A stretch of 44,248 bases of DNA. Source: Actinomycetes bacterium. Its GTDB lineage: Bacteria; Actinomycetota; Thermoleophilia; BMS3ABIN01. Under the pieces are notes generated by a model, which saw only the letters and a program-made list of their open reading frames with translations, had not been told where the DNA came from and ran no database searches. Below, in pieces: positions 25,003 to 33,730 of this stretch. The DNA lies in the NCBI GenBank assembly GCA_024276735.1, contig JAJRWQ010000105.1, positions 1-44,248 on the forward strand. Direction: 5' to 3'. The position numbers and the translations under genes were made by a program. Positions within the stretch are counted from its first letter, which is position 1, and each line of letters opens with the position of its first letter.

Positions 25003-26499
25003 TCAACGCCGCTGGCGCAGCAGCTCTTCCACCACCTCCCGGTCGTTGAAACGCCGTTCACCGTCCGGCATCAACTGCAGCTCCTCGTGCCCCTTGCCGG
25101 CCACCAGCACCACGTCGCCGGCACCGGCGGCATCCAGGGCGGCGGCGATGGCGCGCCGCCGGTCTTCCAGTCGCCGGTACTCGCCGCCGGTGGCTGCCAG
25201 GCCCGCTTCCACCTCGTCCATGATCACTGACGGTGACTCCTGGTAACAGTCGTCGGTGGTGAGCACCGAGAGGTCGGCGGCCTCACCGGCGATGCGGCCC
25301 ATCAGCGGCCGCTTGCCCCGGTCCCGCATTCCCGGGCAGCCGAATACCAGGATCAGCCGGCCGCGGGCCAGCTGCCTGGCCGCGGCGATCGCCCGCCGCA
25401 GGCCGTCCTCGTTGTGGGCATAGTCGATGATCACCTTGAAGGGCTGATCCACGTCGAGCAACTCGAACCTGCCCGGCGCCCCCCGGAAGCGCTCCAGCCC
25501 CGTGACGATGGCGCCCGGCGCGGCCCCCAGGGCGACCGCGGCCGCGGCGGCGGCAGCCGCATTCTCGGCGTTGAAGCCGCCGTTTACGCCCAGCTGCAGC
25601 TCGCCCTGCCAGCCGGGAAGCTCCAGGACGATGCGCAGGCCGGGGCCCGTAGCATCGGCCGCTTGCACGGTGACCGTGGCGTCGTGTCCACCGGTGGCGA
25701 AGGTCACCAGCTCGACGCCGGTTCCCGACAGCTCCGCCGCCAGGCGGCGGCCATGCTCGTCGCCCACGTTGACCGCCGCCGCCGACGGCGGCTGGAGGCC
25801 CCTGCCGTCCCCGGTGAACAGCCGGCGCTTCACCTGGTAGTAATCGTCCAGGTCGCCGTGAAGGTCCAGGTGGTCGCGGCTCAAGTTGGTGAAGACGGCC
25901 ACGTCGAGGTCCAGCATGTCCGCCCGGTGCAGCGCCAGGCCGTGCGATGAAATCTCGGCGGTGACGAAATCGAGACCGTGGGCGACGGCCTCGGCCAGCA
26001 TCGCCTGCAGGTCGGGGGCCTCGGGGGTGGTGCGGCGCGCCTTGCGTGGGCGCGCCCCCGTACGGTACTCGATGCCGCCGATCAGCCCCGTGCGGGCGCC
26101 GGCGGCCGCCATGATCGACTCCAGCATGAAGGTGGTGGTGGTCTTGCCGTTGGTGCCGGTGACGCCGGCGAGCGTCAGCTTCCGCGAAGGGTGGTCGTAG
26201 AACTCGGCGGCAACCGCGGCCATGGCCCGCCGGGCATCGGTCACCTCGACCAGGGGCAGGCCCGCGAGCTCCACCTTCCTGGTGACCAGTGCCGCCGCGG
26301 CGCCGGCAACCCGCGCCCGGGGCAGGAACTCGTGGCCGTCGCGCTGAAAGCCCTCTATGGCAAAGAAGAGATCGCCCGGCTCAACGCGCCGCGAGTCGTA
26401 GGCCAGCCCGCCGATCTCGATATCTTCGGCGGGTATCTCGCCGGCCGTCTCCACGCCCGAAAGCAGGCGCCGCAGGCTTTTTTTCATCGTCGCCGGCAA
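25003..26499 (-). CDS. murE: UDP-N-acetylmuramyl-tripeptide synthetase family (MurE)
   Basis: GVTGTNGKTTTTFMLESI; NLSRDHLDLHGDLDDYYQVKRRLF; VFGCPGMRDRGKRPLMG; VLVAGKGHEELQ. Confidence 0.88.
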   Translation of the reverse strand: MPATMKKSLRRLLSGVETAGEIPAEDIEIGGLAYDSRRVEPGDLFFAIEGFQRDGHEFLPRARVAGAAAALVTRKVELAGLPLVEVTDARRAMAAVAAEFYDHPSRKLTLAGVTGTNGKTTTTFMLESIMAAAGARTGLIGGIEYRTGARPRKARRTTPEAPDLQAMLAEAVAHGLDFVTAEISSHGLALHRADMLDLDVAVFTNLSRDHLDLHGDLDDYYQVKRRLFTGDGRGLQPPSAAAVNVGDEHGRRLAAELSGTGVELVTFATGGHDATVTVQAADATGPGLRIVLELPGWQGELQLGVNGGFNAENAAAAAAAAVALGAAPGAIVTGLERFRGAPGRFELLDVDQPFKVIIDYAHNEDGLRRAIAAARQLARGRLILVFGCPGMRDRGKRPLMGRIAGEAADLSVLTTDDCYQESPSVIMDEVEAGLAATGGEYRRLEDRRRAIAAALDAAGAGDVVLVAGKGHEELQLMPDGERRFNDREVVEELLRQRR

Positions 26500-26502
26500 C
26501 GA

Positions 26503-27633
26503 TCAGGCCTCACCGTCACCCTCTTTCTCCGGCAGCGGCGGCTCCCGCTTCTCGAAAACCACCCGGGGCCTGAAGAAGATGAAGAGCTGGCGCCCCAGCG
26601 CCACCGTCGGCAGGGCGATGATCATGCCGGCGATCCCGTAGAGCTCGGCGCCGGCGAGCACGGCGAAGATCACCAGCAGCGGGTGTACGCCCACCAGTGA
26701 CCCCATGATGGTCGGTACCAGCACGTGCCCTTCCACCTGCTGGATGAAGATGAAGAGGATCACCACCGCCAGCGCCGCCCACGGCGAGCTGAAGAGAGCC
26801 AGGATCACCGGCGGCGTGGCGCCCAGGATGGGGCCGATGTAGGGTATGAACTCGGTGAGGCCGGCCCAGGCGCCGAAGAAGATGGAATACTCGCCGCCGC
26901 CGCTCCAGATGCCGGTGATATCCAGCAGCCAGATACCCACGCCCACGCTGAGGCCGATGAGGAAGCCCAGCAGCACCTGGGCCCGCACCCACTGGTTGAG
27001 CGCCTTCTGGCTGGACTGGATCAGCTCGTCGGCGTCGTCGCGGCTGCCGGCGGGAAAGAGGTTGCGGAAGGCGTCCCCGATGCGCCGGGCGTCCAGCAGC
27101 ATGTAGATGGAGATCACCACCACTACCAGCAGCTGCGTGAGCACGGTGATCACGTTGAAGGACTGTGACACCAGCCAGGTTCCCAGGGAAGCGCCGTAGT
27201 CTTCCAGCCTGCTTATGATCTTCTCACTCTGGGCGCTCACGTCTATGGGCAGGTTGAGTCTCTCGAACGATGCCTTCCAGCGCGCCAGCTCGTCACCTGC
27301 CTCGGTGATGTAGAAGGGCAGCCGGTCCACCAGCTCCTGGAGCTGGTCGATCGCCGGCGGGATGACCACGATGAAGAAGGCCACCAGCAGCGCCAGGAAC
27401 AGGCTGTAGACGATCAGCACCCCCAGCGGCCGCGGCACCTTCAGGGTCTCCAGGTGCTTCACCAGGGGGTTGAGCATCAGGGCGATGATGGTCGCCGCCA
27501 GGAAGATGAAGATCACCTTGTTGACCTCGGCGACGGCGAACCAGACCAGCAGCACCAGCACCGGCAGCAGTACCATCTGCGCCCACCGGGGAACGATGAT
27601 ACGCATGCTTTTTTCTCCGTCCGCGCCCTTCAT
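26503..27633 (-). CDS. AI-2E family transporter (PerM/YdiK-like)
   Basis: Multi-TM; IPYIGPILGATPPVILALF; QQVEGHVLVPTIMGSLVGVHPLLVIFAVLAG. Confidence 0.9.
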   Translation of the reverse strand: MKGADGEKSMRIIVPRWAQMVLLPVLVLLVWFAVAEVNKVIFIFLAATIIALMLNPLVKHLETLKVPRPLGVLIVYSLFLALLVAFFIVVIPPAIDQLQELVDRLPFYITEAGDELARWKASFERLNLPIDVSAQSEKIISRLEDYGASLGTWLVSQSFNVITVLTQLLVVVVISIYMLLDARRIGDAFRNLFPAGSRDDADELIQSSQKALNQWVRAQVLLGFLIGLSVGVGIWLLDITGIWSGGGEYSIFFGAWAGLTEFIPYIGPILGATPPVILALFSSPWAALAVVILFIFIQQVEGHVLVPTIMGSLVGVHPLLVIFAVLAGAELYGIAGMIIALPTVALGRQLFIFFRPRVVFEKREPPLPEKEGDGEA

Positions 27634-27769
27634 TCTTCGCTCCGGTTTCCTATCCCTGGCAATGCAGCCTGATTATAACAGCACCCGGTGCGGCGAAGTG
27701 CTCCGGCTTCTTGCAACGATCATCACATGCCCGGTTGAAATCCGCCGCGCAGATGTTAGGGTTCAGACA

Positions 27770-28555
27770 ATGGCTTCAGAGATGCACACTCTACGGCCAC
27801 GGACCGCCACGCGGTATCGATACCGGTGGCATTCCGTGGCCTTTGTTGCGGTCATGCTGATCCTGGCCACGGCGGCAATGGCGCTGCACATTGCTTCTTC
27901 GCGGGCGGACCCTTCTCCCCTGCTGGACGAGGAGACCGTGGCCGCCGCTCACGAGCAGGCACTGGTGCGCCTGCCGGAGGGCCTGCCCATGGCCAACGTG
28001 GATGGCTTGCAGCTGGTGCTGCCCATCTGCCGGGACCAGCTGACGGCGCTGGGCTACCATGCCGCCACCGGTGACGACGGCGGCGAGGTCGTGCCCCTGG
28101 AACCCCTGGGCGACCGCCTGAACGCTTCCATCCTGGGGCGCGGGCTCGGCTCCCGGGAGAACGGTGAGGGACAGCCGGGATACTACCTGATGGAGAGCGA
28201 CGCCGCGGGCGAGGACACCGGCGCCCTGGACGTGGGCGCGCCCCCGGGCACTCCCGTTTACACCCCCGTCGACGGCGTGGTCGCCGGCGTGCGCTCGTAC
28301 CGCCTGCGCGGCGAGTGCGACGACGTCGAGGTGAGGATCCGGCCGCGCGACCAGTCGGGGCTGCTGCTGGTGCTGACCCACCTGGACAACGTCGAGGTCT
28401 CGCTGGGGCAGCCGGTCCGGGCCGGCGTCACCCGCCTGGGCGCCGTGCGCAAGATGGACGGCTGCTACCGCCAGCTGCTGGGCGGGTTCACCTACGACGA
28501 CGGCAACCACCTGCACCTGCAGGTGGAGCGCAACCTCTACCGCGCGGGGTCGTGA
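27770..28555 (+). CDS. Membrane-anchored M23-like (lysostaphin-fold) protein
   Basis: TM near N-terminus; LDVGAPPGTPVYTPVDGVVAGVRSY...LTHLDNVEVSLGQPVRAGVTRLGAV...NHLHLQV. Confidence 0.7.
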   Translation: MASEMHTLRPRTATRYRYRWHSVAFVAVMLILATAAMALHIASSRADPSPLLDEETVAAAHEQALVRLPEGLPMANVDGLQLVLPICRDQLTALGYHAATGDDGGEVVPLEPLGDRLNASILGRGLGSRENGEGQPGYYLMESDAAGEDTGALDVGAPPGTPVYTPVDGVVAGVRSYRLRGECDDVEVRIRPRDQSGLLLVLTHLDNVEVSLGQPVRAGVTRLGAVRKMDGCYRQLLGGFTYDDGNHLHLQVERNLYRAGS

Positions 28556-29370
28556 GCGGCAGCGAGGTACCTGCCGTTTCCTGGGCGGTGATCGGCGGCT
28601 CCGCCACCCGGGGCTGTTCTTTCCCGGACGACGCCGGCGCCGGGGCCGAGGTGATCGAGACCGGCCTTTCCTTCGAGACCCCTTACGGCCCCTCGCCGGA
28701 AATGAAACTCTTCGTCACCGCCGGCGGCAGGCGCTGCCTGGCCGTGGAGCTGCACGGGTGGCAGCCGCAGCTGCCGCGCGGCGAGGCGTCGCGCCGCCTC
28801 TTCTGGGTATTCTCCCGCGCCGGCGTGCGGCACATCGTTGCCGATGCCGGCGTCGGCAGCCTGAACCCCTTGCTGGATCCCCGTGATATCGTTATTGCCG
28901 ACGATTTCGTCGACCTGACCACCGACCGCGATCCGCGCCCGGTGGTGGGAGGCAACCTGATGGTGATGCGTGATCCCGTCTGCCCGGTGCTGGCCTCGGC
29001 GCTCACCGCCGCCGCCCGCCGCCATGCCCGCGGCCGCGTCTTCGATCGCGGCACCTGCGTGGTCACCGAGGGTCCCCGCTTCGAAAGCCGTGCCGAGATC
29101 CGCATGATGCAGGCACACGGCGACATCATCGGCCAGAGCATGTGTCCCGAGGTATGGCTGGCACGCGATATCGGCGCCTGTTACGCGGCCCTGTACGTGG
29201 TGGTGAACTACGCCGAGGGCGTCGTCAGGGACTGGGACCACGACCTGCTGGCGGAGATCTTCACGGCCGATGCTGCCCGGCATGCCCGCATCGTGCTGGA
29301 GGCGATCGATGCCACCGGGGAAGACGCGCCCTGCCAGTGCCTCGAGCTGAGGAAGCCCACCCTGCTCTAG
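28552..29370 (+). CDS. Purine nucleoside / methylthioadenosine phosphorylase family (GTG start)
   Basis: WAVIGGSA; ADAGVGSLNPLLDPRDIVIADDFVDLT; GTCVVTEGPRFESRAEIRMMQAHGDIIGQSMCPEVWLARDIGACYAAL. Confidence 0.88.
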   Translation: MSGSEVPAVSWAVIGGSATRGCSFPDDAGAGAEVIETGLSFETPYGPSPEMKLFVTAGGRRCLAVELHGWQPQLPRGEASRRLFWVFSRAGVRHIVADAGVGSLNPLLDPRDIVIADDFVDLTTDRDPRPVVGGNLMVMRDPVCPVLASALTAAARRHARGRVFDRGTCVVTEGPRFESRAEIRMMQAHGDIIGQSMCPEVWLARDIGACYAALYVVVNYAEGVVRDWDHDLLAEIFTADAARHARIVLEAIDATGEDAPCQCLELRKPTLL

Positions 29371-29379
29371 CCGCCGTGC

Positions 29380-29399
29380 CGCTGCCGGCGCCGGCAGCG
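29380..29399. repeat. 20-bp perfect palindrome CGCTGCCGGCGCCGGCAGCG between convergent genes
   Basis: Direct reading; no adjacent T-tract. Confidence 0.6.
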
Positions 29400-29414
29400 A
29401 TGGTTCCTCGCCAG

Positions 29415-30857
29415 CTAGCCCTTGATCACTCCCAGGGGCCGCAGCCGCGCCACTTTCTCCGAGAGCCCTGCCCGGTGGCAGACCTCCACCACCACGTCGA
29501 TGTCCTTGTAAGCCTCCGGCGCCTCCTCGGCCAGCGAGGCGGCGCTGCCGGCGCGCACGGTGATCCCCTGCTCCTCCAGCCGGGAGCGGAGCTCGTTGCC
29601 GCGGATGCGGCGCTTGGCCGCCCGCCGGCCCATCACCCTGCCGGCGCCGTGACAGGTGGAGCCGAAGCTGGCCGCCATGGCGGTCTCGGTACCCTTGAGC
29701 AGGTAGGAGGCCGTGCCCATGTCGCCGGGGACGATCACCGGCTGGCCCACGCCGCGGTAACGGGCCGGCACCTCTTCGTGCCCCGGCGGAAAGGAACGCG
29801 TGGCCCCCTTGCGGTGGACGCAGAGGCGCTTTTTCGTGCCGTCCACCTCGTGGTCTTCGAACTTGGCGATGTTGTGCGAAACGTCGTAGACCACGTCCAG
29901 GCCCAGCCTCTCCGCCGCCGTCCCGAAGATCCGCTCGCAGGCCTGCCTGGCGAGATGGGCCATCACCTGCCGGTTGGCGCGGGCGAAGTTGACCGCACAG
30001 GCCATGGCGGCGAAGTATTCCTGCCCCTCCCGGCTGCCGATGGGCGCGCACGCCAGCTGCCGGTCGGGAAGCCGTATCCCCTCGCGGTGGGCCACCCGGT
30101 CCATCACCCGCACGTACTCGCTGCAGACCTGGTGCCCCAGCCCCCGGGAACCGGAGTGTAGCATGATGCAAAGCTGGCCTTCCTCCACGCCGAAGGTGCT
30201 CGCCGCCGCGGTATCGAATACCTGGTCCACCTGCTGTACCTCGATGAAGTGGTTACCGGCTCCCAGGGATCCCGGCTGGGAGAAACCACGCTTGCGTGCC
30301 CGCGGGCTCACCCGCTCCGGGTCGGCGCCCCCGAAGCGGCCGCCGTCCTCGATCACTTCCAGGTCTTCAGGCCAACCGTACCCCTGCTCCACCGCCCAGG
30401 CCGCCCCCCGGGTCATCAACCGGTCCAGCTCCCGGTCGTCCAGGCGCAGCTCGCCGCCGCGGCCGACACCGGCCGGTATCGAGCGCGAGAGCTCGTGCAC
30501 CAGCTCCGGCACCCGGCTTCCCGCCTCGTCGACGGATATGTCGCTGCGCAGCAGGCGCACGCCGCAGGCGATGTCGTAACCCACGCCTCCCGGCGAGATC
30601 ACGCCCTCCCCGGTATTGAAGGCGGCGACGCCGCCGATGGCGAAACCGTAGCCCCAGTGAATGTCGGGCATCGCCATCGAGGCCACCTCGATTCCGGGCA
30701 GGCAGGCGACGTTCCTTACCTGTTCCAGCGCCTTTTCCCGGTCGGCCTTCTCGATGAGCTCCTCGCTGGCGAAGATGCGCCCGGGCACCCGCATCTCGCC
30801 CTCGGCGGGTATCTCCCAGATATTCGGTGATGTCTCCCTGGCGGCAGACGTCGGCAT
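29415..30857 (-). CDS. rtcB: RNA-splicing ligase RtcB
   Basis: AMPDIHWGYGFAIGGVAAF; SPGGVGYDIACGVRLLRSD; GSLGAGNHFIEVQ; HSGSRGLGHQV; GSTCHGAGRVMGR. Confidence 0.95.
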   Translation of the reverse strand: MPTSAARETSPNIWEIPAEGEMRVPGRIFASEELIEKADREKALEQVRNVACLPGIEVASMAMPDIHWGYGFAIGGVAAFNTGEGVISPGGVGYDIACGVRLLRSDISVDEAGSRVPELVHELSRSIPAGVGRGGELRLDDRELDRLMTRGAAWAVEQGYGWPEDLEVIEDGGRFGGADPERVSPRARKRGFSQPGSLGAGNHFIEVQQVDQVFDTAAASTFGVEEGQLCIMLHSGSRGLGHQVCSEYVRVMDRVAHREGIRLPDRQLACAPIGSREGQEYFAAMACAVNFARANRQVMAHLARQACERIFGTAAERLGLDVVYDVSHNIAKFEDHEVDGTKKRLCVHRKGATRSFPPGHEEVPARYRGVGQPVIVPGDMGTASYLLKGTETAMAASFGSTCHGAGRVMGRRAAKRRIRGNELRSRLEEQGITVRAGSAASLAEEAPEAYKDIDVVVEVCHRAGLSEKVARLRPLGVIKG

Positions 30858-30870
30858 CGGCGTTCACCCC

Positions 30871-31317
30871 CTAGACGTCGAAGACGATGGTTGCTTCCCA
30901 GGCATCTCCGCGCCTGCTGACCTCGAGCATGTGGTAGGTCACGGCCTTCACCTCGGCGAGCAGCAGGTGGCGGCCGGGATCGTATGGCTCCCCGCGCAGC
31001 TCCCCCTCGATCTCGTTCTCCCCCTTTTCCGTCACCTTGAAGCCGGCAAACAGCATCGATTCCGTCTCGTGCAGGAAGAGCAGCTCGCTCAGCCATTCCA
31101 CTGCCAGCGCCTCGTCGTCCGGCGCCGAGACCTCCACGCGGCGGACCTCCCTTTCCTCCACTAGGCCGAGATCGGTGATGATGCTGAACAGCCCCCTGGC
31201 GGCGTTTTCCAGCAGCTGCTCCCGGCTGCGCCCGTAGGCGCGGATGCCCGTGTCGGCGGTGTGCTCGATTATCTCGAAAGACTTCGTTTCCGGCACCGCC
31301 CTTCCTGCTGTCACCAC
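30871..31317 (-). CDS. Archease (RtcB cofactor)
   Basis: FEIIEHTADTGIRAYGRSREQLLENAARGLFSII; adjacent to rtcB. Confidence 0.92.
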   Translation of the reverse strand: MVTAGRAVPETKSFEIIEHTADTGIRAYGRSREQLLENAARGLFSIITDLGLVEEREVRRVEVSAPDDEALAVEWLSELLFLHETESMLFAGFKVTEKGENEIEGELRGEPYDPGRHLLLAEVKAVTYHMLEVSRRGDAWEATIVFDV

Positions 31318-31437
31318 TGTTTCCGGGGCTACTTATCCCCTGTCGGCTCCGGTGTGAAACCAGCCCCCGCGGCCGGCGGCAAACGCCCCGGAGAGCAATA
31401 AAATCAAGAAAACCATTTAGATACACTTATATTTAGT

Positions 31438-31457
31438 ACAAAATTGCTCAATTTTGT
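31438..31457. promoter_or_regulatory. Perfect inverted repeat ACAAAATT-GCTC-AATTTTGT, candidate operator
   Basis: 8-bp arms, 4-bp spacer, about 20 bp upstream of the -35 of the Rrf2 gene. Confidence 0.6.
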
Positions 31458-31477
31458 AAAAAATTTTGATTTTTGCC

Positions 31478-31506
31478 TTGACAAAGCCAAAATCAACGTG
31501 TATCAT
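31478..31506 (+). promoter_or_regulatory. Sigma70-type promoter TTGACA-N17-TATCAT
   Basis: -35 TTGACA at 31478-31483, 17-bp spacer, -10 TATCAT at 31501-31506; upstream of the Rrf2 ATG at 31547. Confidence 0.8.
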
Positions 31507-31546
31507 TCATTAACCCGATAAGATCTATCAATTTTATGGAGTTAAC

Positions 31547-31987
31547 ATGAACATTTCAGCAAAGAGCAAGTACGCAGTAAGGGCGCTGGTGGAGCTGGCC
31601 CAGCACAACGGTGACCAGCCGGTCCCCATCGCCGACATCTCCGCCCGCAAGGACATACCCCTGCAGTTCCTGGAACAGCTATTTTCCAGCCTGCGCAAGG
31701 CGGGCATCCTAAACAGCCACCGGGGAGTGCGCGGCGGCTTCAGCTTCAAGCGCCTCCCGGAGGAGGTGAGCGTGCTCGACGTGGTGGAGGCACTGGACGG
31801 CAGCGTGGCGCCGGCGGCCTGCACCGTGGGCGCGCCCTGTGACAAGAAGGATCACTGCGCGGTACAGGACGTGTGGATGGACGCCAAGACCAGCCTGGAG
31901 TCGGTGCTGTCCGCGGCCACCATCGCCGACCTGGCCGAGAAGGAAAGCATGATGTATACCAGCACCGAGGAGATGTACTACATTTGA
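31547..31987 (+). CDS. Rrf2 family regulator with IscR-like Cys motif
   Basis: NISAKSKYAVRALVELAQHNGDQPVPIADISARKDIPLQFLEQLFSSLRKAGILNSHRGVRGGF; CTVGAPCDKKDHC (Cx5Cx5C). Confidence 0.93.
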   Translation: MNISAKSKYAVRALVELAQHNGDQPVPIADISARKDIPLQFLEQLFSSLRKAGILNSHRGVRGGFSFKRLPEEVSVLDVVEALDGSVAPAACTVGAPCDKKDHCAVQDVWMDAKTSLESVLSAATIADLAEKESMMYTSTEEMYYI

Positions 31988-32014
31988 TGACCGCGACTAC
32001 CGGCGGAGGAACCA

Positions 32015-33010
32015 ATGGGAACTGAAGGAACAGCCATGTCGCAGACCGAAGCGAGCAGCGCCGAGGACGTGACGGCGAACACCAGGATCGCCGCCGACCT
32101 CACCGAGCTGGTGGGAAACACCCCCCTGGTGCGCCTGTCGCGGGTGGCCGAGGGCCTGGAGGCGGAGCTGGTCGCCAAGCTGGAAAGTTTCAATCCCGGC
32201 GGCAGCGTCAAGGATCGTATCGGGCTGAACATGATCCTGGCCGCCGAGAGGGAAGGGCGGCTGACGCCGGGCAAGAGCGTGGTCATCGAGCCCACCAGTG
32301 GTAACACCGGCATCGCGCTGGCCTTCGTTTGCGCCGTCAAGGGTTACCGCCTGATTTTGACCATGCCCGACACCATGAGCGTGGAGCGCCGGGCGCTGCT
32401 CAAGGCTTACGGCGCGGAGCTGGTGCTCACCCCCGGCCCCGAGGGCATGAAGGGTGCCGTGAAGAAGGCCGAGGAACTGGCCGCCGAGACCGGGGACGCC
32501 TACCTGCCGCAACAGTTTCGCAATCCCGCCAACCCGGAGGTTCACCGGCGGACCACCGCGGAGGAGATCTGGCGGGACAGCGGCGGCGCCGTGGACATCG
32601 TCGTCTCCGGCGTGGGCACCGGCGGCACCATCACCGGCGTGGGCGAGGTGCTCAAGCGCTACAAGCCCTCGGTGAAGATGGTGGCCGTGGAGCCCAAGTC
32701 TTCTCCCGTGCTCTCCGGCGGCGAGGCCGGCCCCCACCGCATCCAGGGTATCGGCGCCGGCTTCATCCCCGAGATTCTCAATACCGAGATTTACGACGAA
32801 GTGATACAGGTTTCCAACGAGGATGCCGAGGACGCCGCCCGCAAGCTGGCGGAGCGGGAAGGCATTCTCTGCGGTATTTCCTCGGGTGCCGCCGTGCACG
32901 CGGCCGTGACCGTTGCCAGGCGACAGGCGAGTCGCGGCAAGATGATCGTGGTGGTGCTCCCGGACACCGGTGAGCGCTACCTGACGACGCAGCTGTTCGA
33001 AGCCACCTGA
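32015..33010 (+). CDS. cysK: Cysteine synthase (O-acetylserine sulfhydrylase)
   Basis: [12 protein letters not shown]...[13 protein letters not shown]...[12 protein letters not shown]...[13 protein letters not shown]...GISSGAA. Confidence 0.93.
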   Translation: MGTEGTAMSQTEASSAEDVTANTRIAADLTELVGNTPLVRLSRVAEGLEAELVAKLESFNPGGSVKDRIGLNMILAAEREGRLTPGKSVVIEPTSGNTGIALAFVCAVKGYRLILTMPDTMSVERRALLKAYGAELVLTPGPEGMKGAVKKAEELAAETGDAYLPQQFRNPANPEVHRRTTAEEIWRDSGGAVDIVVSGVGTGGTITGVGEVLKRYKPSVKMVAVEPKSSPVLSGGEAGPHRIQGIGAGFIPEILNTEIYDEVIQVSNEDAEDAARKLAEREGILCGISSGAAVHAAVTVARRQASRGKMIVVVLPDTGERYLTTQLFEAT

Positions 33011-33170
33011 GGCAGGAGGAAGCCCGGAGAGGGCTTGGTCGAGACGGGCCCGGGCCCGCGGGAGGAGCGGCGCTCCGCTGCCGGGGGAAGCAGCGGTGCC
33101 CGCCTCGTCCCCTTCACCGGCCCCGGTCACGGCCCCGCCGTCAGCGGCGGTTGACAGGCAGGAACTCGAG

Positions 33171-33425
33171 ATGGAGGCGGCAAGGAACGTGGACGTGAAA
33201 GAAGACATCTTGCTCGATGCCCGCGGGCTCAAGTGCCCGATGCCGTCGGTGAAGACGGCGCTGGCACTGGAACAGCTCCAGGGCGGAGAGGTGGTGAAAG
33301 TGCTCGTGGACGACCCCACCAGCAACCGGGACCTGCCGCAGTGGGTGCGCGGCAACGGCCACCAGGTGCTGGGGATGGAAGAGCACGAAGGCTACACGGA
33401 GATATACGTCAAGAAAGCGGGGTGA
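33171..33425 (+). CDS. TusA-family sulfur carrier protein
   Basis: LDARGLKCPMPSVKTALALEQLQGGEVVKVLVDDPTSNRDLPQW. Confidence 0.88.
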   Translation: MEAARNVDVKEDILLDARGLKCPMPSVKTALALEQLQGGEVVKVLVDDPTSNRDLPQWVRGNGHQVLGMEEHEGYTEIYVKKAG

Positions 33426-33430
33426 GAGGC

Positions 33431-33730
33431 ATGGCCGGGATCGGCCTGGATGCAGAAAAGGACAGCAAGGTGCTATCATTTGAAACGAAGTGCCGCGAGG
33501 GCGAGGCGCAGACGCTGAGCCTGGTGGTGCAGGGCAAGAAGGTCACCTACCGCGGTCCGGCCGACATGCGATCGCTGCTGGAATCGCGCGGAGAGAACAC
33601 CCTCTACGCCAACGTGCGCATCAACGGCGAGGTACTTAACCGCAGGGACTTCGAGAACATCCCTATCGCCGAGGGCGACGAGATCGACATCCTGTATTTC
33701 ATGGGTGGTGGCATTGTTCAACCTGACTGA
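33431..33730 (+). CDS. MoaD/ThiS-like ubiquitin-fold sulfur carrier with residues beyond the terminal Gly motif
   Basis: LYANVRINGEVLNRRDFENIPIAEGDEIDILYFMGGG-IVQPD*; operon position before E1 and JAMM genes. Confidence 0.85.
   Translation: MAGIGLDAEKDSKVLSFETKCREGEAQTLSLVVQGKKVTYRGPADMRSLLESRGENTLYANVRINGEVLNRRDFENIPIAEGDEIDILYFMGGGIVQPD

Noticed and set aside
28537-30171. 544-aa minus-strand ORF
   Set aside because: Crosses the phosphorylase (antisense) and rtcB (wrong frame); no domain
33096-33170. N-terminal extension of the TusA protein (MPASSPSPAPVTAPPSAAVDRQELE)
   Set aside because: Low-complexity, better explained as intergenic sequence; internal ATG at 33171 fits the normal TusA length
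31997-33355. 452-aa minus-strand ORF
   Set aside because: Antisense shadow of cysK and tusA
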